DNA of 64,000 nt from Arthrobotrys musiformis (lineage: Eukaryota; Ascomycota; Orbiliomycetes; Orbiliales; Orbiliaceae): positions 2,294,001 to 2,358,000 of the forward strand of contig JAVHJL010000004.1 in the NCBI GenBank assembly GCA_036971715.1, written 5' to 3'. Every line of letters starts with the position of its first letter. The first letter of the stretch is position 1. The position numbers and the translations under genes are program-made. The notes beneath the pieces are model-generated. The model did no database searches. It saw only the letters and a list, made by a program, of their open reading frames with translations, and was not told where the DNA came from. Shown here one piece after another: positions 24,664-36,900 of the stretch.

Positions 24664-24730
24664 GCTTCTTCTTCTTCTTCTTCTTCTTCTTCTTCTTCTT
24701 CTTCTTGTCCTTCGTCTTCTTTTTTTTTTC
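24664..24730 (+). repeat. (CTT)n tract followed by poly-T
   Basis: About fourteen CTT units are followed by a mixed pyrimidine run and ten T, roughly 1.2 kb upstream of the wc-1 start codon. Confidence 0.9.
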
Positions 24731-25911
24731 AGCCCGTACTGTATGTATACGAAGTATGTAGGTCCCTATATTATATTACCAACAATCCAGAACCCGAACG
24801 ACTTGGTATCTCCCCGGCACCTGCTGCCCTGGTTAGCGTTTGGTTTCACTTCTCGGGCCTTTCCAGCCTCGCTCAACCAAACCCTTGACCACATCGCTAG
24901 CTACCACATCCATACCTGCATCCCTACTTTGCTTTACCTTACTCAAATATACCATACCGATTCACCATCATCACCACCATCACCGCCGCCACCTTAACAT
25001 GCTGCTACCAGCTGCCATCACCTAGTCTCGTACGGCCAGTGTTGCGGGGAAGGAGGTTAGTCGCATGGGTGTTCCTATCAGTGGCCGCTGCACCTGTGCA
25101 TCGCATGAAAAAAAAAAAGTGCATCGTTGGATAATCGAATTTCCCATAACCCCCATCGCCATCCTATAAGCTACCGAAACTTGGTCCATTTCCCATTAAT
25201 ACCCCCCATTTATTGCCACCAATCGATCCACCCTCTGCATTTTATCGAGCATCTCCTCGCGATAAAAATCCCTTGGCCCTTTCTATACTGTATCCACTTT
25301 TCTTGTTTCAACCAAAGTCTAGCAACTAGCCCCCCTTGGAAGTGAAGTTTTGTGCTTCGACCGCCGCCAAAAATCGACCGACCTACGAACAGCAAGAATC
25401 TTTTACAGCTAGTATATTGACAAGCAAAAGTGCGAGTGCTAATAGTGGCCATAATTTCCTAGGCGCATCGAAAACCTCGAGAGAAACCCGCAAATCCGGT
25501 TCCATATTCAAGACAGAAAAAAAATTAAAAATTAAAAAAAGAAGGAAAGAAGGAAATAAAGTAGACGGTCTTTGGGATCTTGACTCGATTCAGTCCAAAC
25601 GGTACCTCTAGGCCTCGTGGCGGCCACCACAAGATTTTTAAGCTTCACCATCCAGACAACTGCGGATATCCTTCTAAAGTCCACTGAAGGCCGTAGCCAA
25701 ATTCAAAGGTTGCGGGCGGTTTAATTCACACACATCGAAAATCGGGGAGTTCCAAGGGGAGGATGTTGCCACGGTCGTGAAGCAGCTACCTCTATTCGCT
25801 CGTTTTCAATATTCAAAAAAAAAAAACCTCCGGCGTGCCAGGCGTTTTCACAAGTTTCTGCGGTATACCCGCGGCGTAGGGATAGCCCTTCAGTAGAGAA
25901 ACAAAATTACC

Positions 25912-28900
25912 ATGGATCACCACGGTTTGGACGATGTTTACGGGTTTCTCCCACAAGAGCTTCGAGGGAGTGTGATTTCAAGCTCGGATGGAATGCAGCA
26001 GGCTCTCCGCCATCCGAGCATAGCTGGAACTACCATGGACGACCTTACGGGGACTATCGGCTCTGTCCTAGATGACAGCCTAGAACCGACAGCTGGTCTT
26101 CTTCAGCCCGGTGATGTCGAAGATGCGATAATGGAGGAAAGTATACAAGAGCTCAGAAGGCAGAGTATGGCAGGGTTTCCTCTTGACTTCATCAATTACC
26201 CCGGCCTCTCCGAGGCCCAACCCGGGCTCGACCTTGGCCTCCAACCTTTGACTACCACAGGTCTCTCCCTTGGAAGTACTTTCGACTCCCCTATGTTTAT
26301 TTCGCCCCAAGCGGATACTGCCGGGGGCCTATTAGACATGAGCGCCTACAACGACGGGTTGATTATGCCTCCCCAATTACAAACATTCGATCCAGCGCTA
26401 CCGCCTCAAATAACCAGCAGGCACAACTCCATGGTGGATGCAATGGATACCAGCGCAGTAGTGTCTTTACCTCAACAGCCCGAACCAGTAATACCAGATA
26501 GTATAGAACCGGCACTGCCAACTCGTTAGTACCCGTGGATTTTCTTCAACGAACACAAATACGAGGAACTAGTTCTGACGACCTCATTTCTAGTACCCCC
26601 GGCTACCCAGAACCCCCGCCAAACCGCACCATTCAATACTATGAACATAAAGATGGAAAATATCTACTCTTCAAGTGGATTTGACATGGTCGGAGTTCTT
26701 GTAAGCAACGTAATCCTTCGCCATTTTGCGCCGACTTTATGGATGATCCCAGAGTGAGGCTGAGACGTTACCCATGAATACAAGATGCGAGTTGCGACGA
26801 GACCAAACCCGAAAATTAACATTGGGGCCGTCGATATGTCTTGTGCTTTTGTGGTGTGCGATGCTAGAAAATATGACATGCCGATTGTCTACTGTAGCGC
26901 AACATTCGAGCGCCTTACCGGATACACAAAGCATGAAATACTCGGAAGAAATTGCCGGTTCCTACAGTCCCCCAACGGCGATGTCGAGAGAGGTTCAAAG
27001 CGGAAGTACGTTGATGAGGAATCGGTCAGATACCTCAAACAGCAGTGTGACGAGCTAGACGAAGCTCAGGTTTCGTTGATTAACTACCGGAAGGGAGGTC
27101 AACCGTTTATGAACCTGTTGACGACGATTCCTATTTCTTGGGATAGTGAGGATATCATGTATATCGTTGGTATGGTCCCTCCCTCCGTGTCGATATTTAT
27201 TTCTTTCGCGGGTTTTATCTGCAGAACTAATATACCGGTTTAGGCTTTCAAGTTGACTTGGTAGACCATCCCGGGTCCATAATGAACAAGAACAGAGGTT
27301 AGTATCGAACCAGTGCGAGCTGCTAATAGCGGTATGCTAATTTTTGACTTTGTAGACGGCACGATTCAAATCAACTACCAGCACAGAGAGCCCCCGACCT
27401 ACTGCTTGCAGCCACCTCCAGAGTTAAGGGCGCAAGCTCCCGGAACAACAATCAGTAAGGAGGATGTCTCGCGAGTCTTGCAATCTCTTGGTAACGTCGA
27501 CACGGATCTGGCAAGGAGGCTGTGGGATAAGATTCTGTTGGAAAACACGGACGATGTGGTACATGTACTCTCTCTCAAGGGCCTTTTCATGTACTGCTCC
27601 CCCAGCATACAATCGGTACTGGAGTACGAGCCATCGGAGTTGGTTGGAACCGCATTGTCATCAGTCTGCCACCCTAGTGATATCGTACCGGTCACGAGAG
27701 ACTTGAAAGACACATCGACTGGATCTATGGTGAACATTGTGTTCAGAATTCGTCGCAAATTCAGTGGCTACGTTTGGTTCGAAAGCCATGGTTCGTTGCA
27801 TATTGAGCAGGGGAAAGGCCGGAAATGTATCATCTTGGTTGGCAGGGAGAGACCAGTTTATAAATTACCTTGGAGGGAGGTCCACGCAAACGGAGGAATT
27901 GGCGACAATGAGATGTGGACAAAGTTGTCTACTAGTGGGATGTTCCTCTTCGTTCCGGGTAACGCAAAACCGCTCCTCGACCGAAGTCCGGAAGAACTTA
28001 TTGGTACCAGCTTCCAGCAATTGATGCGTCCGGATTCACGGCTAGAGGTAAACAAAGCTCTCGACTCCACTCGCACTGGCAAGAGGATCACGGTGAAACA
28101 CGAGGTACAACATCGGAGAGGCCAGTTTTTACAAGCTGTTACAACATTTTTCCCGGACGTCGAAGAAGGGCAGAAGAAACCGACATTCCTGATAGCACAA
28201 ACGAAATTGATAAAGCACAGTAGACATTCTGGTGGTAGTAGCACACGAGGGGCCCTCAGTGATGCAGGGAGTCTTACACCGCAGAACCCGACACCGTCGT
28301 GGTCAGGCCCCTCGGCGCCGTCCCCACTCGATCGTACTCCGCTCCCCAGTTTACCCGAGAACCCACCGACGAGCACCGAGGACCCGAACGCTCCAAAGGA
28401 TCCCAACGCAAAGGACGATGACGAGAATTTATTTGACGAGTTAAAAACAACAAGGAGCAGCAGTTGGCAGTTCGAACTACGGCAAATGCAAAGGACAAAC
28501 AAACGGCTTGCTGAAGAATGCAGTACCCTCCTACAAATGAAGAAGCGGAGGAAAAGGAAGAAAGGAGCGGACGCCCTAGAGAAAGATTGCGCCAACTGCC
28601 ATACAAAAACTACGCCAGAATGGAGGAGGGGGCCTTCGGGGAAACGTGATCTTTGCAACAGCTGTGGCCTCCGATATGCCAAACTTGTATGAACCCCCAT
28701 AAAAATATTGGAACCAGCCAAAGCTTGCTAATGAAATCCAACGTAAATAGGTTGGGCGGGTTTCTCCCAGGAATACTCAAGGATCAAACTCGAATCTAGA
28801 GGAGTCGCAACAAATGGACACTAGCAACCCCGACGGCCCGTCCCCCGTGGCAGAAGGACCGGTATCTCGTAACAACTCAGGGGCCGAACAGACGAGCACA

Positions 28901-28993
28901 GCTGAGGAGAATACCTCATCTTCTGAACATCCAACACCAGGAGAGGGTCAAAATCAGGGGGTTGTTATATCCCCGGGAGCATCTGGGAAATGA
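25912..28993 (+). CDS. wc-1: White collar 1 blue-light photoreceptor and GATA transcription factor
   Basis: Six exons: 25912-26524, 26594-26700, 26785-27169, 27244-27297, 27356-28686 and 28751-28993, 910 aa. A LOV domain starts at about residue 241 (RVATRPNPKINIGAVDMSC). It has the flavin-adduct motif GRNCRFLQ with Cys297 and ends at the PISWDSEDIMYIVGFQVDLV strand. Two more PAS domains follow (VLSLKGLFMYCSPSIQSVLE; KLSTSGMFLFVPGNAKPLL), then basic KKRRKRKKG. A GATA zinc finger at 798-823 (C-X2-C-X18-C-X2-C; CANC ... CNSC) and a Ser/Thr-rich tail end the protein. WC-1 with WC-2 forms the light-activated complex driving photoresponses and the clock. Compared with Neurospora the N-terminus is short and lacks long polyglutamine. 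The last intron splits the finger's C-terminal basic tail. Isolated SSSGFDMVGVL in exon 2 is also typical. Confidence 0.97.
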
Positions 28994-29727
28994 TAATTTG
29001 TCCATCTTTCTTTTTTCTTTCTTTTCTTATTGAGGAGAAATTATTTCGGGTTTAATATACCAGGGGTCTAGGCTGGGCTACAGCTATTTTGACGGGGTAA
29101 GGCGTTTTCTATATCTATATCTTTATCTTTTTCCCTCCTCCTTCTCTATTCTTCATTTTTTTCCCCCCAAGCATAGTTGTTTTTAATGTGCGTACCCTTT
29201 GGTTGCCAACGTCTCAGCTATTTGCCTGCAGACATATTATCATTACTATAGTTTTGCTTTTCGTTTTATTACTTTCAGAGGCGCTCTTGCTGTGGAACTT
29301 AAGCTTGAGGCTCTATTCGTGATGGGATCCCGAAGGGAAATTTCAGTGTGTAAAATACCGGGAAATCCTTTGTACATAACTCACTCTTCAACTGGATGTG
29401 ATGGCCAATACTAGGAAATTTCAGCAACTTACTTGGAAAACCCCATAGGCATTTACCTACTGAAGTGGGTTAATATCATAAGAAAGCAAAGTGCTGGCGT
29501 GATGCCGCTCCATAGATCGGGCCGGACTCGCCTACCCGAAATGTGTTGAGATGAGGTCGGCATGCCGAGTTTGGCTTCACTGAATTTTTGGTTTTTTCTT
29601 CAAGCGAACTTCATACGAGCAACGACTCAATGGGTGGTTGAAGGCTGGCGAAGGCAAAGAAACCATGATACCACGGCGGGTCGCAACCCGCTCGTCACAA
29701 CCTTTAAGTGAGCACCTACCTACTCAG
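28994..29727. other. Intergenic between wc-1 and the uS2m gene
   Basis: The T-rich wc-1 3' flank runs to about 29170. The first exon of the mitochondrial ribosomal gene should lie somewhere in 29560-29727, but I could not fix it. A candidate ATG at 29665 starts a basic frame (MIPRRVATRSSQPL). Confidence 0.5.
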
Positions 29728-31185
29728 TACACCCTCGGATAGCCACTCGAGATATTATCACTAACACTTCCTTCAAAGGACTTATATCCCAGTACACACT
29801 GTGTCTACGCCAACATCGATCGATATCTACGGAAACCTCGCCAGGTAGCAGTCCGGCTGCACCGAGAGGACCCCTCATCGTTGACTTCGAGGAACAGGTC
29901 AAACTCGCTGCCTCAGAGCCCTCACGACCTTCCATTGTTCCCCAGGCCCGGACACAGGTCCAGACACCCGGAAAGACGCTCACAAAACTCGAGGAATATC
30001 AACGCCTCAAGGCTGCAAGTATGGAATATCCCTTGAGAGAGGGGTCGGAACGCCAATTGGCGATTCCCGATACGTCAATCTTACTTTTCTGTAGTCACAC
30101 TTTAGACACCGGATAACTAATACGGTATTTACCTATCTAGAACATGCTTCGGACCAAATCGGTGGTGTTCTTGAAGACCACTACAAACCCCACGAGCTGA
30201 TCACAAATCCGCCATCTCCTCGGGACATTACACTAGAACTTCTCCTAGCCTCCGGTGCACATCTCGGACACGCTACGGCTCTATGGAATCCTGGTAATCA
30301 ACGCTTCATCTTTGGAATTCGCCAAGGCATACATTTGATCTCCCTAGATGTAATTGCTGCCCACCTACGGCGTGCCGCGAAGATCGTCCACGGTGTGTCG
30401 AAGAATGGAGGAATCATAGTCTTCGTGGGTACGAGGGACGGCCAGGAAAGAGCTGTTGTTGAGGCCGCGAAACGGACAAAGGGTTTCCATGTCACCGAAC
30501 GATGGGTTCCCGGCACGATTACGAACAAAGACCAACTTCTCGGCGATCAAAAGCTACGGGTGCTCGATCACCTAGACCAAGAGATTCAATTGACCGAACA
30601 GCAGAAGGCTCAGTTGAAGAAAAAGCTTGCCGCCGCCGGAAACAAAGATACAGATAAGCTTCAAGTTGAGGATACAGTTCAGCTTCCGTTTAGATATCCT
30701 GCGATCAGACCCGACCTAGTGGTCTGCTTGAATCCGTTGGAAAATAAGACCATGTTACAAGAGTGCGCCCAATACAGAATTCCGACAATCGGCATCACTG
30801 ATACTGATGTTGATCCCACTTGCGTGACATACCCGATTCCCGCCAATGATGATAGGTAAGTCTAGATGAACCAATGAATTGTATAATCTGATTCCTTATC
30901 TACGTAGCTGTTGCTTATATCTTCCTTTCTTTGATTAGTCTCCGGAGCGTCCAGTTGATTGTGGGAGTTTTGGGAAGGGCCGGCCAGGAGGGGAGATTAG
31001 CCCGTTATGAGGCAGAGGCAGACCGTACGGAGGAACTCGAGAGAAAGCGGAAGCGTTTAGAAGAGTCTCAGAGGATCCAAGAAGAAGCTACGACAACGGC
31101 ACAGATCCACAAGGATGCCGAGCAAGCAGCTTCCGAGTCTAGGCAGCAAGAACTAGAGCGGGAGTCGTTAATCTCAGACAGATGA
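29728..31185 (+). CDS. mrp4: Mitochondrial small-subunit ribosomal protein uS2m (Mrp4), 5' end unresolved
   Basis: Exons from about 29728 to 30018, then 30141-30855 and 30939-31185. The core is bacterial-type S2: LELLLASGAHLGHATALWNP, FIFGIRQGIHLISLDVIA, NGGIIVFVGTRDGQERAV, FHVTERWVPGTITN, RPDLVVCLNPLENKTMLQE and IPTIGITDTDVDPTCVTYPI. It is a component of the mitochondrial 37S subunit. The N-terminal part (RIATRDIITNTSFKGLI then LCLRQHRSIST) reads as a matrix-targeting sequence. The C-terminal 60 residues are a charged helix (ELERKRKRLEESQRIQEE). The frame has no in-frame ATG after the stop at 29709-29711, so an upstream exon is needed. A 20-nt gap (29708-29727) with GTGAGC and CTCAG ends would join the ATG at 29665 in frame. 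Confidence 0.88.
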
Positions 31186-31560
31186 TTTACTCAGGCTCTG
31201 GGATAGTAAATAGCAGACCATGTATATGTACATATGATATTGTATTGGATTTAAATGTGATAGTTACATGAAACGTCCATACTGCCAAGGCATTTTTGAT
31301 TAAAATCTGGAGGGAAGCGCCGTTAAAGGGCTCATGGGGAGCTCTTCGACACATTGTCATGGAGGATATGTCGACACCACGGACTGCATATCGCATATAT
31401 TGGCGAACCCCACAAAGCGGGAAAGTTGCCTAACGCGGGACATATCAATTGATTAGTCGCATGGTGAGTTCCGCACTACGGCACAGTGATAAGTCAGCAA
31501 TCCAACCATTTATGACACGTCTAATCGAAAAGGCGGAGTATTTGGGTTTTGGGGGAGTTC
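31186..31560. other. Spacer between convergent genes
   Basis: Lies between the 3' ends of mrp4 (+) and the mitochondrial carrier gene (-); likely both 3' UTRs. No feature recognised. Confidence 0.5.
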
Positions 31561-32955
31561 TTACACCGCAAAAGTTCCTATACTCGCAAATGGCGTATTA
31601 GTAATCCAAGTTAAGCCGTTTGTGGACCTAAGCGGTAGGAAATATGGGAGGATAGCCAACTCACCTGCAGATACGGGCATCGCGCGCACTAAGGTAGGCC
31701 CGATTCCTTTCCAAAAGCCCCTCATCCCCTCCGCACGCCAAGTTTGTTTAAAACAATCTCGCATGCTGGAGTACTTTTGCTCAGCGCCAAATTTATCGGA
31801 TTGCATCTTGGATTTTATGACATCCAAGGGATAACTACCCAGCCAAAGAGCCTCGCCTGCAATACCGCCATATAGAGCGATCTTGAGGGGCGATACTTCC
31901 TCACGTTTCTTGTCCCTTGTCTCAAGGTTCATTAGATACTCGAAGGTTAGGAACCATAAGCCGTAAGCTTGAGCTTCACGGAGTATAGTAACAGCTTCAC
32001 CCCTGTAGATACCCTTTAGAACACCATCCTGAGCAGCAATTTTTCGTATACAATCGATAGGCCCATTGTATAGTCGATCCGCTCCGTGAGGTTGTGTTTG
32101 AAGACGAATTCTTTTCTCCTCATGCCATAGGATTAGTATCTTACTTGTATAACAAAGCGTACGCTTATCATGACGTCCTTTTTTGTTTTTTTGGTAAAGT
32201 GGGAGCTACGACAGAACGTGAAATATGGCGTGTGTGTTCAAATAAAGAGCTCTGACAGACCTGATGTGTTCAATAGGGCCTGAGATGACGCTGTTTGCAA
32301 TTCCCGCAGACGCTCCGGCCAGGAAATATTGGCCGAGGGTAAGCTCCTTCCGACCCGTATTGTTATCTTTGTTGTATCGTTCTAGAGCCCGCTGTGCTTG
32401 GTAGAAGGCGCCGAATTGGATGCTAACCTATAGGAGTTGGTAGCTTCGTGAGCTCGAGGTCTGAAAAAAAATTGTAGATGTGTGCATATTTTAGAGCTCC
32501 GATAGAATGAACCACTTACGCACGCACCGACGCCGACCAAAGGAGTTAGGGTCCCCTTGTAGAAAGCCAATGGACCTTCCTTCTTCCAGATGCTCGTGGC
32601 AGCGTCAACCGCACCGGAGTACTGCGAGGTCGTCTGTAAACGAACTTTAATTATGTCTACAAGAGTTCTTCGCATGAGCCCTGCATGTTCGTCTATCGAC
32701 TCCAAACCGTTTTACAGTTCCTTATGTCATGGTAAAACACCGAAGTATGATGTCAAAGGGTGTGTGTATCTCGTACCGAAAGGTTGTCCTGCACGAATGA
32801 TGTGGATTTAATGATTAGTTATACAAAACAACCCCCAAATGAGTAAAGAGTGCTTATGCAAGACAACCTAGTAAGACTTGAGCAACTCCACCCATTGCAC
32901 CAGCAAACAGGTCTTTCACCGTTCGCATCAACCCTTCCTCTTGAGCTACCTCCAT
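31561..32955 (-). CDS. Mitochondrial carrier (SLC25 family, Ymc1/Ymc2-like)
   Basis: Six exons: 32955-32868, 32788-32777, 32656-32520, 32427-32261, 32110-31665 and 31577-31561, 288 aa. It has three tandem carrier repeats with signatures PFDIIKVRLQ, PIEHIRIRLQ and PLDVIKSKMQ, each followed by a second helix (EGPLAFYKGTLTPLVGVGAC; DGVLKGIYRGEAVTILRE; EGMRGFWKGIGPTLVRAMP). TLTPLVGVGACVSIQFG is characteristic of the Ymc1/carnitine-ornithine branch, so an amino-acid or glycine-type substrate is likely but not proven. It spans the inner mitochondrial membrane with six segments. Exon 2 is a 12-nt micro-exon carrying QPF of the first signature. Exon 6 is 17 nt and gives the end GTFAV; its intron has a TACTAAT branch site. 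Confidence 0.9.
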
Positions 32956-33724
32956 TTTTGATTCTGAGGACGATATCTTGTGTTCTGACTCGGGATGTTG
33001 GTAACTCGGGGTAGGATGGGACCCGAGACAGAGCTAGATCAAGGGTACTCTGAGGCTGGACGGCGGCACGTAATACTGTTGCAATTGTCGATGGCGGGAT
33101 ATTGTTAAGGGTACGGCCTTGAGTACACCGACCGACCAACAGGAGGGGATGAGAGGGCGAGGGCGCTGGCGAGGGGAAGAATTATCAGTGCGGGTGCGGG
33201 TGCAGGTTCAAGTGCAAGTGCAAGTGCAAGTGCGCAGGAACTCGAGTAACTAATCGACAAGCTATTGTGTGATTTTACGCCTTAAGATTTAGGCGAGACC
33301 CTTGACTTGGTTAGCTTGCGCTCACATCCCGATATCGCATATGCATTGGCTGGCCCCGTCGGTCCATTCACGACCTGCTGCGCGCATGAATTCGAAGTTG
33401 GACCAGTGTCGGTATGTCTACGCCTATGCCCAAGTGCCTTATAATGTGTATATCATTAAATTTTAGCTAAGCACTTAGGTAGGCCTGGGTGCTTAGTTAG
33501 GCAAACCCGAAAGCTGGGTCGGTGATAAGATAAGATGCACTACACACACCCAGAGGTCCGAACAGATGCGCCCGGTGTCTCCGGATCTCCTGTGCGGGAC
33601 ACAACGGCCCACCTCGGTGGGAGGTACCCAAGAGTGGTTGACCAGGTTATCAATAACAGTCTAGAAAAAATGACCGTTGCAGTCTTCAAAGCAGCTGCCA
33701 GAATCCAGGTAACGAGATAAGGCA

Positions 33725-33825
33725 GAGGATAAAAAAGAAAGAAAGAAAGAAAAGAAAGAAAGACAAGAGGAAACGGAAAGAGGAGAAGAGAAGGAGGAGG
33801 AAAAAGAAAGGAAAAGAAAAAACGG
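33725..33825 (+). repeat. About 100-base polypurine tract
   Basis: A nearly pure A/G run rich in GAAA units on the plus strand, within the gene-poor region. It could adopt triplex DNA. Confidence 0.8.
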
Positions 33826-33950
33826 CCTCTGCGCTATCTTCGGAATTGCTCTTTTCTATGTTGAGGCCGAGGCTACGATCGCGATCGAGATTGAGAAACG
33901 AAACAACTTCAATGTAGCGTTAGAAGTGAGTTACACACTAACGGGCTCTT

Positions 33951-33985
33951 GGTGGTGGTGGTGGTGGTGGGTGGTGGTGCTGTTC
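33951..33985 (+). repeat. (GGT)n microsatellite
   Basis: About ten GGT units with one interruption. A chance frame through it reads poly-Trp or poly-His and is not a gene. Confidence 0.85.
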
Positions 33986-36900
33986 TGTTCCGTGGCACCC
34001 GAGGCGGACGGATACCAATCCCAAGCAGCCTCGAGGAAACTCCATTCGGCCGGCATGTGGCCTAATAGACGGGAATGCGAGGAGTCTGGAAAAGGACCAT
34101 TCGATGACCTCACCGAGCATACGAGTGCATCGGCAGGGTCCTTCTAGAAGGATTCCATACGGGTCGAGTCTCAAAGACCGGACTCTCGTTCGCTGAATTA
34201 ACATTCGATCATCGAAATCAGGTAGATTTAAGACTTTGTGTTCACATCCCCGAGTGGGACAAGGTGCTTAGGCATGCATGTCTGCTTGCATGCATTGCAA
34301 TGGTATTTTTCCAGCTCCCCACCGCAGACAGTCCTCCTTGAAATCAGGTCACGTCGAAGGCCTCGTTGATTCTAGCGATGGATGATATCATGAGGAATAT
34401 TTTCTCGAAAAAAAAAAAAAAAAAGCCTGTCTGCACAGTGATTCGGGGATGTAACATGCGTACGTAAGAAACAAAAATTAAATTCAGAGGCTAATTAACG
34501 AGGCCGGTTAGCTACGTTAGACAGCAAGGAGCTCGATGCAATGGTAAATATCTCATCCATAAGAGCTCACGGTAGCCGTAGGGCAGGATCACGCCTGCGC
34601 GACCAGGCATCTCGAGCCTTAGACCCATATATATTATGCATCTGTTCGTTTCCGGAAGCTTTCGTGAAGGGATTCAGACCTCGCCAGCAATCGCAGTCGT
34701 ACGAAGCGGCACAATGTCTCGCACTCGTATGCTTGATGGGGAAGATATAAACGGCTGGCGCGGGACCCTGGCAGCTAGATCAATGGAATTGCCATTGGAT
34801 CCTGGGCCCAAGAGCACTATGACGACATATCCGTACGAAAATACCCACCGAAAAGCTTGACTACGGCGCCAATTTTTCCAGCAACGGGGAGAGCCGAATT
34901 CGAACTGTGGAGGTGCAAATTTAGAATACTGGTTATGGCCAGGTCTCAGAGCCTCTACATCCAGACATACCTTGGTCACACCCTGAATTTCGAGGACAGC
35001 TAGGTACCGACGTAGGTAATATCGCAATCCTGCATTTCGGGCGAAGATAAGGACTTGAGCCAGACACCTAGAGTACCCTGCCATATGATGCATGTTTCAC
35101 ACGGGAATCAATTGGTGGTGATCGTTTCTGCGCGCTTGTTGGGCTCATGCCTCATTTGATCCCGGTGTACGTATCTCAAGTAGCCCCGTTAGTAGTATGA
35201 TTATTCATCAATTCGGCCGGCCATTCGAATTTGATATTTGCGACAAAGCAAACCCCCCTCTCCCCGGGGACGTTTTTTGTTTTTTTTATGGTGGTGGTAG
35301 TGTATATGTAAGTCGGTAAGTAGGTAAATAGGTGGGTAAAGGTAATGCACATAGGTACATACATGCTATCCCGGGGGCAATGCGAAGTCATGTTCTATCG
35401 ACGCTTCGATGGAAAATACTCCCCAGCCAGTCAGACATTCTTCGGCTCGCTTAAACCTTTTCCTTGGGCTTGAATTATTGTTCCTTTGCAACCGTTCTTC
35501 ATTACATTTATTCACTCGTTCAAAGTTCGTTCAAAGTTCGAGAGCAGGCTCTGATTCCACTAATCCTGGTCGGCAATGGGCCGTCTACCCACCCTCTCGT
35601 AATGCTTGTACACACGTTCTACGGACTCTCGTGAAAAGGGCTCGGAAGTATTCCACGGCATTAATCTTAATTTAATTTTTAATTTTTTTTTACAAAGGCG
35701 CCTCATGAAAGCGTTCCTGAAGGCTCAAGCCCGACGGTCAAGAAACCGACTGGGAAAATGGGATAGGAGGCAATGTCGGTGCTCGGAATTGAAAATGTTC
35801 CGTGTAGACGACTCGGTAAGTAAAGATCCGAGCTGGCTTCCAGACCGGACTTGCAAACACACCGAAGCCTTTCCCTCCTCAGGCCACAATGCTGACGAAT
35901 ACCTATAGGGCGAGGTGCGTCTGATGATTAATGGAAGCCTGGGCTCTCGGGCTCGCTTTTGGAGGAAAATTGATCCCGTCTTGTTCTCGTTCCCATTTTG
36001 GTGAGCGAAATAAAAGGGCCTTGCAATTGGGTGCACAACTAAAACCCTTGACCTCCATGGCGGCACTCGGCACACTTGGCTTTGACTCACTGAAACCTGC
36101 CTCAGAAAAAGACGTCTCTATGTATGGATATACATACGGCCGGTTTGCATCTAGACATGGGCCTGTCTGGCGGTTACAATATACGGAGAAGGGGACTTGA
36201 GAAATTCGGGGCGAACCTTCGAAGGTAAATAAATTTAAATAAATCGGTCGGTTAAAAATAAAAACAAAATAGAATAAGATAAAACCGACCCCTAAAAACC
36301 GCTCATGAAGCGGACATACGTATGTGGAGGATATGGCGATGTGATGCCACAAACCATTCGCAAAATACTGGACCTTTCGTGTTCTTATGGCGCAGAAGTG
36401 GATGAGAATACGAACCGTTTCAGGTATTGATAACCTCTGACAAGAAACATTTACCGTCCCCGTCGGCATATATATTCTTACGACGGGATGGCTGAGTTTA
36501 AAATTGCACCCCAAGAACCCAAATGACCGCACGGCTGGTGCAATGTCCCAAGCTTTTAAGCCTCGCGGCGTCGGCTTCTATTACGATCGTAGATCGGGCT
36601 TTAACGTTATGGGCACGAAACCTCCATGGCTGAGTCAAATAGGTAGCTATAGCTAAGTATATACGTATGTACTTTGTAGCATGCTCCAGATCACTGTGAA
36701 TTGGGGATTCGGTACTACTACAAGCACGATGGGAAGCCGTAGATTTAGTGGTTAATCTTATTATCGGCTGGACCGAGATTGGGAATCAGAGCTGGGGGCT
36801 GCTTCGTTCGAAGCGATTGATGTCAGCGACTGATGTCGTTTGCTGACAATTTGAAAATGAGAGCGATTATATCGGGACGATTGCACGCACTATTCGAGAG

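Larger units (their letters stand above)
24084..25911. other. Long upstream region of wc-1
   Basis: A 1.8 kb spacer containing a GACA-rich microsatellite (about 24328-24382), a (CTT)n tract (about 24664-24706) and several A runs (25108-25118, 25815-25827). TACCTACC/AAGTACTTG tracts lie near 24490. It probably includes a long wc-1 5' leader. No gene seen. Confidence 0.5.

Noticed and set aside
27858..28721. 287-aa open frame antisense to wc-1
   Set aside because: It is the complement of real coding exons and lacks any family motif.
33926..34147. Frame with poly-Trp/poly-His reading
   Set aside because: It arises from the GGT microsatellite and has no protein features.
35903..36532. 209-aa minus-strand frame in the gene-poor region
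   Set aside because: No family motif, no clear splice or promoter signals, and composition like non-coding DNA; kept as intergenic.
36485..36560. tRNA-like A-box sequence GATGGCTGAGTTTAAAA
   Set aside because: No matching B box or complementary acceptor stem follows.
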